Positions 1 to 12,000 of a stretch of 64,000 nt of DNA are shown here, piece by piece. Position 1 is the first letter of the stretch, and every line of letters starts with the position of its first letter. Under the pieces are notes generated by a model. The model saw only the letters and a list, made by a program, of their open reading frames with translations. It ran no database searches and was not told the DNA's origin. Made by a program: the position numbers and the translations under genes. Origin of the DNA: Rubripirellula amarantea (GTDB taxonomy: Bacteria; Planctomycetota; Planctomycetia; Pirellulales; Pirellulaceae); assembly GCF_007859865.1 (NCBI RefSeq), contig NZ_SJPI01000001.1:1116001-1180000 (forward strand), given 5' to 3'.

Positions 1-2
1 GC

Positions 3-3000
3 GTGGTGGGTAACGGCGGTACTGACGGCAAGCTCGAAACGCCCGGCGACAACTTCAGCTATCAGATTGGGTTCGCCAGTAACGGAACAGCCCTCGAAGA
101 CGGTTCATCGCTGAATTTGCCTCAAGGCGTTCGAATGGTCATCGATTCGGGAGCCATCCTGAAACTCAGCGGAAGTCGAATCGGAATCGGCAGTGTTTCG
201 CCACTAATCGATGTCAGTGATTCTGCGTTGCAAGTGCTGGGCACCCCTTCGATCGTGAGCGCCAACGGACTTCCCGCACGTGATTCAACGAATTCGATCA
301 TTCCTGGTAGCGTGTACTTCACGAGTATCAATGATCGCGAACTGGGGATGGGTAATTCCCCCAACATTACTTCCGCAGCACAGCCTGGCGATTGGGGTGG
401 AATTGATTTCCGCGGTGATTTGGATACGGCAGATGAATCGCGTCGTAACCGTGAAAACGAAGGAGTATTCCTTAATCACATTCAAGGTGCCGACATCCGC
501 TACGGTGGCGGTTCGGTTTCCATCGGCGGTCGATCCGTGGTGGTTTCGCCAGTGGATATGGCGATCACCCGCGCGACGATTATCAACTCCGTCATTCAGC
601 GCAGTGCCGATGCTGCCATCGCGGCGACACCCGATACGTTCGCCGAGACTCGGTTCACCACTCCATTCTTTCAAGACGCTGGTGTATTCACTCCAGACTT
701 CGAACGTGTGGGTCCGCAGATCTCGGGCAACACGATCATCGACAACTCGATCAACGGCTTGTTCATTCGAGTGGTCACGCGAACGGGCGATGTCGTCGAA
801 ACCATCAAAACGACCTCACGTTTCGACGATACTGACATCACTCACGTCCTTGCGGAAAATCTGGTCATCGAAGGAACCGCTGGTGGCCCGATCCTGCAAT
901 CCTCGGCACCTTCGTCGCTGTTGGTCCGTTTGGAAGCAACCGACACGGGCAACATCGCACCGGGCACTTACTCATATCGAATCACGAATGTTGATTCATC
1001 AGGCTTAGAGTCCGCTGCCAGCCAACCGTCGCTGGAAGTGACGCTCACTCAGACTGGCGGCATCTCGCTGACGCAATTGCCAGCTATCGCATCAGGAACG
1101 GACTTTGTCTCACGACGGTTGTATCGAGCCACCATTGACCCGGTATCTGGATTGCCAGGCCCGTATCAATTGGTTGAACAACTCAATGCCAGCAGTACTT
1201 CATTCGTAGACCGTGACGCGGCAGGAACTTCGTTGCTGCCCGCTGGCGATTCGCTGCTTCGCAGCCGACTTGATGCCAGTTTGGTCATTGATCCCGGCAC
1301 CGTGTTGAAACTCGATGGTGCACGCATTGAAGCTCGTTTTGGTGCGGACTTGATCGCCGAAGGCCTGCCGAGCTTGCCAATCGTATTCACTTCCATCGAA
1401 GACAATCGGTACGGAGCCGGTGGAACGTTTGACACAAACGATCGTGGCGAAAACGGTGAACTCACCGCCGGTGATTGGGGTGGCATTTACATTGGGCATG
1501 CCGCTAGTGCAAGCATTGACCAAGCCGTCATTGCAGGAGCTGGTGGACGCACTCGAATCGAAGGCGGATTCGCTTCCTTCAACGCTTTGGAAGTCCATCA
1601 GGCTGATCTGCGATTGGCCAATACACGTTTCGAACAAAACGCCGATGGACGCAGCGAGATTGCTGATGACCGAGTAGGTCGCGGTGACAACGCTTCGGGA
1701 ACTGTCTTCGTCCGCGCTTCAAATCCAATCATCGTTAACAATGCGTTTGTTGACGGTGAATCGGCAGCGTTGTCGTTCGACATCAACTCGTTCTCGGCGG
1801 TGGAAGTAAATGACCCTGGTCGTTCGACTGGCAACATTGACCAAGTCGACATTGTGGGCAACTCTGGCCCATTGATCGAAGGCAATGTGCTCGATGGAAA
1901 CAGCATCAACGGCGTTGTGATTCGCGGTGGCCAATTGGCTACCGCGGGGGTATGGGATGACGTGGACATCGTTCACGTAGTCCAGGACTCGATCGAGATC
2001 CCGAACCAACACGTTTATGGTGGCCTTAAGCTTCAAAGCGATGCTCGCGGCAGTTTGGTCGTGAAATTCCAGAGTGCTGATGGGGAAACCGCCGGCATCG
2101 TCGTCGGCGGTTCGTTGCTGACGGCAACCGACGAATTCGGCGATATCGCTGATCGTATTGGTGGTTCACTTCAAGTGGTCGGTCACCCTGATTTTCCTGT
2201 TGTCTTAACGACCCTTGCCGATGACACCTCGGGTGCCGGATTCAAGCTAGATGGCACGCCGCAAGTTGACACCAACAACGACGGTGTTCTGACTACCGAT
2301 CTTTCCCAACAACCCGGTGACGGATTCATTCGTCTACCAACCGGTCCGGAAGTGAATCGTGGCAACACCATCGACAACGATGTGGACGTCAATACACCCG
2401 GCTACTTTGAAGCCACGATCACGAGCGGAAACGACGTTGCGCTTGGTGGCGTGACGGTGGAAGACCTGACCAATCAACAAACACTCGTCAATCAAAACTA
2501 CATTTTCGCTTACACGACTTACATCGAAGCGAACGGAACAGTCATCAATCTGGGCGGGACCACGGTTACGCAAGCGGCCACCCTGATTGCCGACGATGTT
2601 GTTGAAAGCCGCGGTACCTTTACCGGTGCTGGTGGAACAGTCGAATGGATCGCGACCTCGTTCTTCCTCGATGGCGTCGCGCGGTTGACCACTCGACTCG
2701 AACTCGACGGCGGCGATACTCCGCTGGGCGACTTGCGAGTGGTTAGCTACCTTGATGAAGACATCAACCTTGCGGATGACGACATTCTCGTCACCAGCGG
2801 TACACCAGGCGCGGCTGACTTCCGTGCGTACACCCTTGATGGTCCTTCACGCGTTGGTTTTGCTCACGGTGGTTTCTATCTTCAAGACGGAAGCAACTTG
2901 GTCAACGCAAACTACGAAGGTTGGGCGGCTGATCAGTTCAACGAACTTGAAACTGCAATTTTGGCAGGCACGCAAACGTTCAGTGTTGCCGGAGACATCG

Positions 3001-6000
3001 ACCTTGTCGATTTACCTCAAGCCGCAGACGCTGACTTCGGTTCGCGATTTGGACCCAATGACGTTACCACCGCGTTCGCATGGCGAGCCGACGCTACCGC
3101 AACGACATCGACGATTACCTCGTTCTTAGAACTACTTTCGGCTGACCCCGCCATCGTTCCGCCAGCTCAGATCTTTGAATCGGGACTGTGGAACGGAATC
3201 GTAGTTCGTGAAGCCGCCGACGATCGCAACGTTGCGGCGATTGCCGAGCAAGAACCGGTGCGCACCGGTTTCATTGACTCCAATGCGATTCCGAGCCAGT
3301 CGCAGTTCCTTGGTGAACTTGCACCTAGCGAAAAGGATGGCGACGAAAACCGACGCCTTGGCTTCATTATCGATGGTGCGATCACGACACGTGACGACCT
3401 CGACGTGTACTCATTCGTAGCCGAAAGCAACACCGAAGTTTGGTTGGACATCGATCGAACCGGTAACCAGCTCGATTCGGTTGTCGAACTCATTGACGCA
3501 AATGGACGCATCCTAGCGTCGTCCAATGACTCCTTGCTCGCTGAAACGAATCCGAATTCGATCTACAGCGCAAGTGGACTCAATCCCGATGCCGCACAAC
3601 CACTATCGGTAGCCGAAGAACGCATCACGTCGCAGGAAATCACGATCAGCGAATCGATTGTCGATGCAACTGGTGGAAACATCAGCTTGGCGATCGCTGG
3701 TCAGACACCCGTTTTGCTTCCTCTTTCAGTCTTTGTCCTCAATCCGGCCGAAGCGATCGAAAATGCTTTGTCCAATGCGTTCTCCGATCAATTGGGAACT
3801 ATCACCGCAACACTTAACCGTCGCGCTGGACGAGAATTCTCTCCGACTGATCCGAATGTGATCACGCGATTTGGCGATGACTTCGTTGTTCAACTACGGT
3901 TCGATTCAACGTTCTTCATCGGCCGCGACGTGCCGCAAGTCCAGATCAGCACCGTCGGCATTACGGGTCCAAGTACGGTTACGTCCAATGTTGCTGAGAA
4001 ACTTCTTGGTTCCCAACTTCAGGATGCTTATTCAAGCAATCCTAAAGATGCGGGAATGCGAATTACGTTGCCGGGCGAAGTCGGAACTCGAAACCTCTAT
4101 CACATCCGCGTTCGAAGTGCGAACACAAAGGTGGCGACCGATCTAGCAACTTTGGTGGATCCTGCGAAAGTTCGAGATGGACTTTCTCGTGGTAATTACC
4201 AGTTGCAAATCCGGCTTTCCGAAGTGGACGAACATGCCGGCACACAGGTTCGTTTGGCAGACGTTCGCTACGCGACCACGGGATTGCAAATCATTGGGCA
4301 ACCGCTGCATTCGCCACTGTTGGGTGAAGAGCAGGAGATCCCGGGTGACTCGGCGACCCCCGGTTCCAACGACCCCAACAACTCGCTTGCTGAAGCACAG
4401 CCCTTGGGCTACTACGGCGTGGGCAACGACGCAACAAGTGGGCAATCCGGGTTGCTACAAAGCGACCAAGCGTCCAAGTCATTTGGTGGATCACTGGTTT
4501 CAGCGACCGATGTCGATTGGTACTCGTTCACCGTTGGCTATGACAACTTGACTCGCGACCAACTTGACTTGCACTTCGCAACCGTGTTCGACCTTGACTA
4601 CGCCAGCGGCTTCGCTCGTGCGGACATGGCGATGTACGTGTTCAACGCGCAGGGACAGTTGATTCTTGTTGGCGGCGACAGCAACGTTGCCGATGACTTG
4701 CCCGGTTTGGCATCATCCAACAACACCGATGACCTTAGCCGCGGTAGTGCTGGTGCCGAAGATCCTTATATCGGCGTGACTGAGCTTAGCGAAGGCACGT
4801 ACTACATTGCGATTTCGAATCAGCAGCAAGTTCCGTTGCCGATGGATCAGTTCTTCAATGCGAACTCGGCCAACCCGTTGTTGCGGTTGGAGCCGATTGA
4901 TTCAATTCGTCGTATTGCTGAAGACCGAATTGGCATTTCCGGTGGGGGCACTGCCTCGCTTCCCGAAGTACCGGTTTTGTTCGACCAAGATTCGATCATC
5001 GACTACACGCTCGATGACGTTTTGATTTACGTGAATACTCCGACTGGCCTGCGTTTGGTGAATGCATTCACCGGCCAAAACTACGGTAGCGTCGGCGACT
5101 TCAATAACGGGGAACTGATTCGCGAGATCGCGTTCTCGAACAATGGCGAACTGTTCTCGTATAATGTGCCTCAAGGTGCGTTGACCGATACGACTTTGCA
5201 GTATCACCGTATCGACACTGGCACCGCTGCCCTGAGTGCACCGCTTAGCTTGGGTGCTGGGGTGGTCACGTTCGACTCGACCGTCAACGTAACGGCGATG
5301 GCTCCCGACGTTTACACCCCTGTTGCAACCAACGCGGGACTAGACGTCCGGGCGATTGAAATTGGTGCACTCGGTGGAACCGAACTTGGCTTCCTGGTTG
5401 CGGACCGAGCGGCTCTTAGCGCCACGGCTACTGCCGCGGGTGCGAGCTACGAGTCCAACATTCTTTATGGCTTTGACCCAAGCGACGGTACCGCAAACGG
5501 TCCTACCGTTCCGTTCACCGCTGGCTTCATTGGGCAAGCACTTTCGGGTGCCGGTACATCACCTCGTGAAATCGGTCGCATTACCGATGGTGTTCGCGAT
5601 GTAGGCCCGACTGCGATTAGCACTTTCCTTGGACTGACGGCACCCGTAGAAACCAATTCTGCTGGCGTCACTGTCCCAAGTTTGGTTGATGGTGATTCGT
5701 TTGTCTTGGCGAATGGTGCCAACAGCATCACGTTCGAGTTCAACTCTGGCTTCACGCTCAACGCTAATGCGGTGAATCCGATTCTTGATGGGCAAACGGT
5801 CAACATTGACGGAACCGTATTCGAGTTCAACACTGGCCAACGCTTCCAATTTGCCGACAACACCGGCGGTATCATCGAAGGCGCAACGGTTCGCATCCCG
5901 GCCGACGACGGCAGCACACTGGTCTTCCAGTTCGTAGGAAGTGGAAACGCAAGTGGATCCAACATTCCCGTGGCAGCACGTGATGCGACCGGACAACCAC

Positions 6001-9000
6001 TTTCGAACGTCGCGTTGGCGGCAAACCTGGCGCAAGCAGTCAATAGTCAAGTGACGACCTATCGTGCTACCTCGCAAAACCAGAACGTTTACTTCACCGG
6101 TGCGACATCACCTTCGTTGACCGCAACCGGCACCGGCGTGACGGTCTTTGGTGATAACGGTGTTCAGAATGGCCGAGTCGCTGTGAACGTCCCCGAGACG
6201 GTTAGCAACGCTGTGTTGATCGACACACTTGCAACCGCAATTCGCGGTTCAGGAATTACAGTTGTCTCATCGGGCCCAAGCCTATCGCTACCGGACGCGA
6301 CTTCCGTTTCGTACGACAACACCGCCGGCGGCCAACTACCCGCCACTCAGCCTGGCGGTTTGTCAGTGACCGGTGATAGCACTGTGGCCGACGGAGCGAT
6401 TGCCGTTCAAATCCTGCCAAACGATTCCGCTGCTGACATCGCATTGCGAATCGCAAACATCGTCAACAACGCTCCATCAAGTAGTCCGCTTTCGGGCGTC
6501 GGTGCTCAAGCATTTGGACGATCGGTTCAGTTTTCTAATTCGAACATTGATACCGTGACCTCCGCGAACAACGCGTTAACCCGGGGTGGTCTACAACTCG
6601 GAGGCCAAGTCACCGGGGTTGCCGCCGTTGATTCGCAGAACGCATTGTTCGCGATCACGGATAACGGAGCTCTGTTCCGTATTGACGAGTCCATCGCATT
6701 GTCCACAGGAGTGCGTCAAGCGATTGGGCAACCTGTGTTCCAGGCGACCGACCTAGCCGACATTAACTTCACGGCCCTGCGTTCGGGACCTGTCAGCTTC
6801 GCCGATGGTGAACTTCGCGATACGTTGTTCGGAATCACCGGCAATGGTGACATCTATGCGTTCAACACCCTTGGCGAATTGCAACCTATTTTCTCAGGCG
6901 GCCGTTCGATCATTTCAACGGGCATCACAGGTGCTCAAGGATTCGACTTTAGCACGCTTGGATTCAACCTTTGGCACGTTACCGACACTCGCGAGTTCGA
7001 CGCCGGACACGGCATTGATTCGCTGTACAACAGCACGCGAGACCCTGTATTCGGCGGCTTGAGCCTGGCGTTCAACTACGAAGCCAACGCATTTAACAAC
7101 CGCTTTGGTGCTGGTGAGCAACCAGTCATTGAAACGAACAATGTTGTTGCTAACCCTCGGCAAGACGGTGGTGGAGTTCAATCCACTTACAACTTCCCTG
7201 GCGGTGCAAAGGGTGTCATCCAAAGTAATAGCTTCGACCTTGAAGGCTTCTCCAGTGCCGATGAGCCGGTCCTTTACTTCAACTACTACCTTGAAACCGA
7301 TGGGTCCGATTCCATCGAGTTTGATAGGGATTCGCTTCGGGTTTATGTCACCACCGCTGATGGAACTCAGCACCTCGTTGCCTCGAACAACACCGCTCGC
7401 GGAATCGGTTCGTTTGATGATGAGTTCGACGACCCAGCAGCCATTGGCGACTATGACGATGACATTGATGTCGATGTTCAACAGTTGTTCGACAACACTG
7501 GAACATGGCGTCAGGCACGAATCTCGTTGGGCGAATTTGCGGGTGAAGCTGGTCTTTCGCTTCGACTCGAATTCAGCTCTGCCGGAACGGTTAACACCGG
7601 ATCGGGGTCTCTGGGAACGATCGCAGGATCGTCACTTACCGATGGCCAGCAATTTACGATTGCAGGCGAGACGTTTAGCATCGACCTCGCACCCGCGGTT
7701 AGCACACCAAGCGGTCAACAACTTGCGCAGCTCTACACGGACCTTACCGCGAGAGCCACGGTCACGATCGACAATCAAGTCTACGTGCTCAATGACGGTA
7801 GCCGAGATGTTGCCGCCGGTGAAGTGTCGGTTTCGTTGGTTGGACTTATCTCGCAACGCGGATCACTTAATGCTCTAACTGCCATTGATGTTGCCGATGT
7901 TCTTGCCGCAACGATCCGAACATCGCCACCGCCAAACGCGTTGATTGATGGCCTGAGTTTCAGTGACCCTCAAGACATCGATCCCAACAGTGGCGATGAC
8001 CGCAACGACGTCATCACTGGTGCTGCGGTCTTGCCGTACACCGGTGGCAATGTCACGTTCGTGGGGCAAGGTCAACTCGGAAACGATCGCAATGTCGGTA
8101 GTTTCGATGGACTGACACCTGCCAACGCGGATCCTGTCAACGTAGACGATGTCGACTTGATTCGAGTCAATCTGGAAGAGGGAGCTTTGGTCGCGGTTAA
8201 CATTGCCGACACCAACCCGAACCTTCCCGTTCAGAGCGTGATTCGATTCTTCGATCAAAGCGGTCTGCCGCTTGTTCAGACCGGATCGGAAACCAATGCG
8301 GCAACGTTCACCGCTCCTGCTGCGGGCACTTACTTCATTGGCATCAGCGGATCAACGAACACCAACTACGACGCTCGCTTTGACGACACCGGTTCGACGG
8401 CTTCGGTTGGCGGTTATGAGGCTACCATTGCCATCAACACCAGCAGCCTGGACCTTCGCGTTCGCACCGACGGCAACACCATCGAATTGGCGGGAACCCA
8501 AGGGATCGTTAGCGATCCGACCGGATTGTTCACCATCTCGGGCGTGGCGCCTGTGTCCGGTGTTTCGGTCCCTCTAAGCCGTTTCCAATCGGCGGAAGAA
8601 GTGGCGTTGGTTGTTCAAGATGTTCTGGCGGACCGATTTGCGGGTGGCAACACCAACCTGCTGCCGACGACCGGAAATCTGATTCGACTTCCAGGATTCT
8701 CGATTGACGATCCGGGACCGTTTGCCAACTCGGCTGCTCGCTATGGCGATCAATTTGGCGATGGACCATTGGGCGGAACGCGGGACAACTCGAATGAAGG
8801 TGTTTACCTCGATGACTTCATCATCGGCTTCGCCGAGCGCGGCGAAGTGGCAACCAACTCAAACGTTGTTGCCGAAGACTTCATCACCGACCTTCGTCGC
8901 AACTTCCCGCTGCCGGCAAATCCGACAAGCAACCTGAACACGGGAACTTATCAAGTTGAAATACGGGGCGGTAGCGAATACGTCGATTCGGCTGCACAGT

Positions 9001-12000
9001 CTCCTTTCCGAACCTTTGACACCAACACTCGTTTGAGTGCGGCTCGTTATATGGAAGCACGTGCGGCAAGCGAACTTCGCGATGGCCAAACGTTCTCGAT
9101 CTTTGATGGTCGTAGCGAAGTTGTGTTTGAGTTCAATCAAACGGAGACTGGCAACGGTGTCACACCTGGCAACGTCGAAGTCGCATTCACACTGACCGCC
9201 ACCGACCCAGACACTGGGAACATTCGTCCACAGACAGCTTCGGAAGTGGCAACCAACATCATCAATGCGATTAATCGTAGCGATGTTCAATCTGTTATCG
9301 ACGTCCCTGCACTGCTCGACAGCGGCCAGGACGGCATGAACTCGGCACGCATCAACATCTTCGCTGACGTGGTCATCACTGATAACGATGGTGGATTAGC
9401 GGTCATCGGCCGAAACGAACTTCGCGGTGACGACAACACCGAGCGTCAAACCCAAGGCATCATCTTGGTCGAGAACAGCCGTTTCATGTTCAATGAAAAC
9501 TACGGCATCGGAATTGACCATGGCCTGTCGGCGACAGTGAACGGTGTTGATACGCCATCAGTCGTTCGCTATCCACGCAACCTTGTTGAGTTGAATTCGG
9601 AAAACTTAAGTCCTGGTGTCATCATCCAAAGCAACGTGCTCGCCTACAACGGGCTTGGCGGGTTGCAGATCAACGGCATCGACCCAACGTTAAATGAAAC
9701 CCAGAGCGATCCAGTTGCCTTTGATCGGATTGTCAACAACACAATCATCGGCGGCACCGTGACCGCGGGTGTTCAAGCTCCGCCACAAACGATTCAAGGA
9801 ATCTTGTTCCCACAAGGGAACATCTCCTTTGCTGATAGCGTGGTGGACTACTCACCGGATGCAGGTGGTTCAGCGCCGCCGATCTCGTTCCAGAACACCC
9901 TTCAAGCTCTTGGGGCACCCGATTCCACGGGAATTGGGGCAGAGCCCACAGACGGACTCACCACCGTTTCGCTTGGACTTGGCGGTTCAATCACGCTTCA
10001 ATTCACCGACAACTTACTGACGGGAAGCGGCGACTCGGCAAACGATTTGATCGTCTTTGAAACCGGCCAAGTGGAATCGGTTCGAGTTGAAATCAGTCGC
10101 GACGGAGTGCAATTCTCAAATGTTGGTACGGTTGGCGGACTCACCAACAGCATTGACATTGATGCCTTCGGCTTTGGTTCTCAGGACCGCTTTGCATTCG
10201 TTCGCCTGACCGACCTTCGACAAGGTGACCTCACGGGTGCGGCTTTGGGGGCCGACATTGATGCGGTTGGTGCACTCAGCAGCGTTCCAGTGGAAACGTT
10301 TGAACCAGGCGGAACGGGCATTGAGCTGGTTGGAAACGCCAGCCCTGTGCTGTTGAACAACGTGATCGCGAACTCAACCTTGGGTGTTCAAGTCGGCACC
10401 GGTTCGGTGCTGCCGATCTTGGGCGGCAACTCCTACTATCGCAATACCGAGAACGTCCCCACCGGCAATAGCGTCGGCCAGTTCGCTCAAGAATTGTCGG
10501 ACGCCGAAGTGATCTTCGTCAGTGCGGCCAATCTCGTATTTGCACCGGCGGCTGGTTCTTTGATTATCGATAGCTCGATTGACTCATTGCCAGATCGCCC
10601 GAGTCTGACGACCGTTAAGAACCCACTCGGTTTGCCACCGTCACCGATTCTCGCACCACGATTGGACGTGAACGGTCAATTGCGGGTCGACGATCCAAAC
10701 GTGGAAACACCGCGTGGATTAGGTGAGAATGTCTTTAAGGATCGCGGTGCTTCAGATCGTGGTGACCTTGTTGGTCCTCGCGTGGTACTGCGTTCGCCGC
10801 AAGCACCTAATCTTGGAATCGACGCTGGTACCGTGAGCGTGCTTGGCGATGCTCCCAAGTTCTTCGAAATTCAGTTGATCGACGGACTCGCACCCGCCGA
10901 TGTCGTGCCTGGAACCGGCATCGACGACCTCAGTGTTTCCAGCGGGTCTATCTTGTTGCTTAAGGACAACGAGGTGCTGGTTGAAGGCATTGACTATCGC
11001 TACGGCTACAACGCGAGCACCAACGTTATTCGGTTGACACCCATCGCAGGCGTTTGGGAAGAGAACTCGACTTACGTCATTCGTATGATTGACGCCAGCG
11101 ATGCCATCATTGGTGCAACGGCGGGCAATACCATTGCCGATGGATCAGCATTGAATCTGCGTGATCTACAAAACAACGTTACTCGATTCGAATACGAAAC
11201 CGGCATTACGTTGAATATCACGCCTGGATTGTTGGCAGGCGGTGCCGCAGACGGAATCACGTTTGATGTCTTCGACGGCACTAATTCGATCACATTCGAG
11301 CTTGACGACGATGGTCAATCCGATCCATTGAACTCCGCGGTTACCATCCCAGCCGCGGGCGCTGATTCGTCGATCGCCCAAGCACTGACAGCCGCCGTGA
11401 ATGCATCAAGCTTGAACTTGACGGCCGTTAGTAGCGGTTTGGTGGTACAGTTCCAGGGCACCAATCCACTTGCGACCGTAACATCAAGTCGAGCACTAAC
11501 CATCCAGGGATCGATCGGCACTAGCATCGGCTTTGGGTTGCAAATCCCAGCCGATGGTGCTGATGTTGCCGATACCGTCGCAGATGGCCAAACCTTCATC
11601 GTTCGCCGTGGAGCTAGCATTCAGGCGATCTTTGAGTTCGACGATGACAACGTGCTCAACACCACCGGTGCGATTCGTATCGCATTCAACGAAAACTCGA
11701 CGTTGGATCAGATTGCTGGTGAAATCGTAAGAGCCGTTGGTGGCGCGGGCTTAGGTTTGGCTCCGTCGAATAAAGGCTTCGGCCGTATCTCGCTTGGTGG
11801 CAATGCGACTTACTCGGTTACGACTGTTAATTCAGCGTTGACTCAAATTGGCTTCCCAGGACAAACCGAGACCGTGCCGATCAGCATCTCGGTCGACCAA
11901 ACCAGTGCTGAGGTTGCTCAGGCAATCGCAGCGGCGATTGAAGGAGCCGAGATTGCAGGCGTCTCCACATCGCTGGCCGAGTCAAGGATTTTCGTCGAAG

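Noticed and set aside
5465-7481. Long minus-strand open frames (172-192 codons) inside the giant surface-protein gene.
   Set aside because: Their proteins have no recognisable motifs and they lie wholly within a well-supported gene; they are explained by codon bias leaving few antisense stops.
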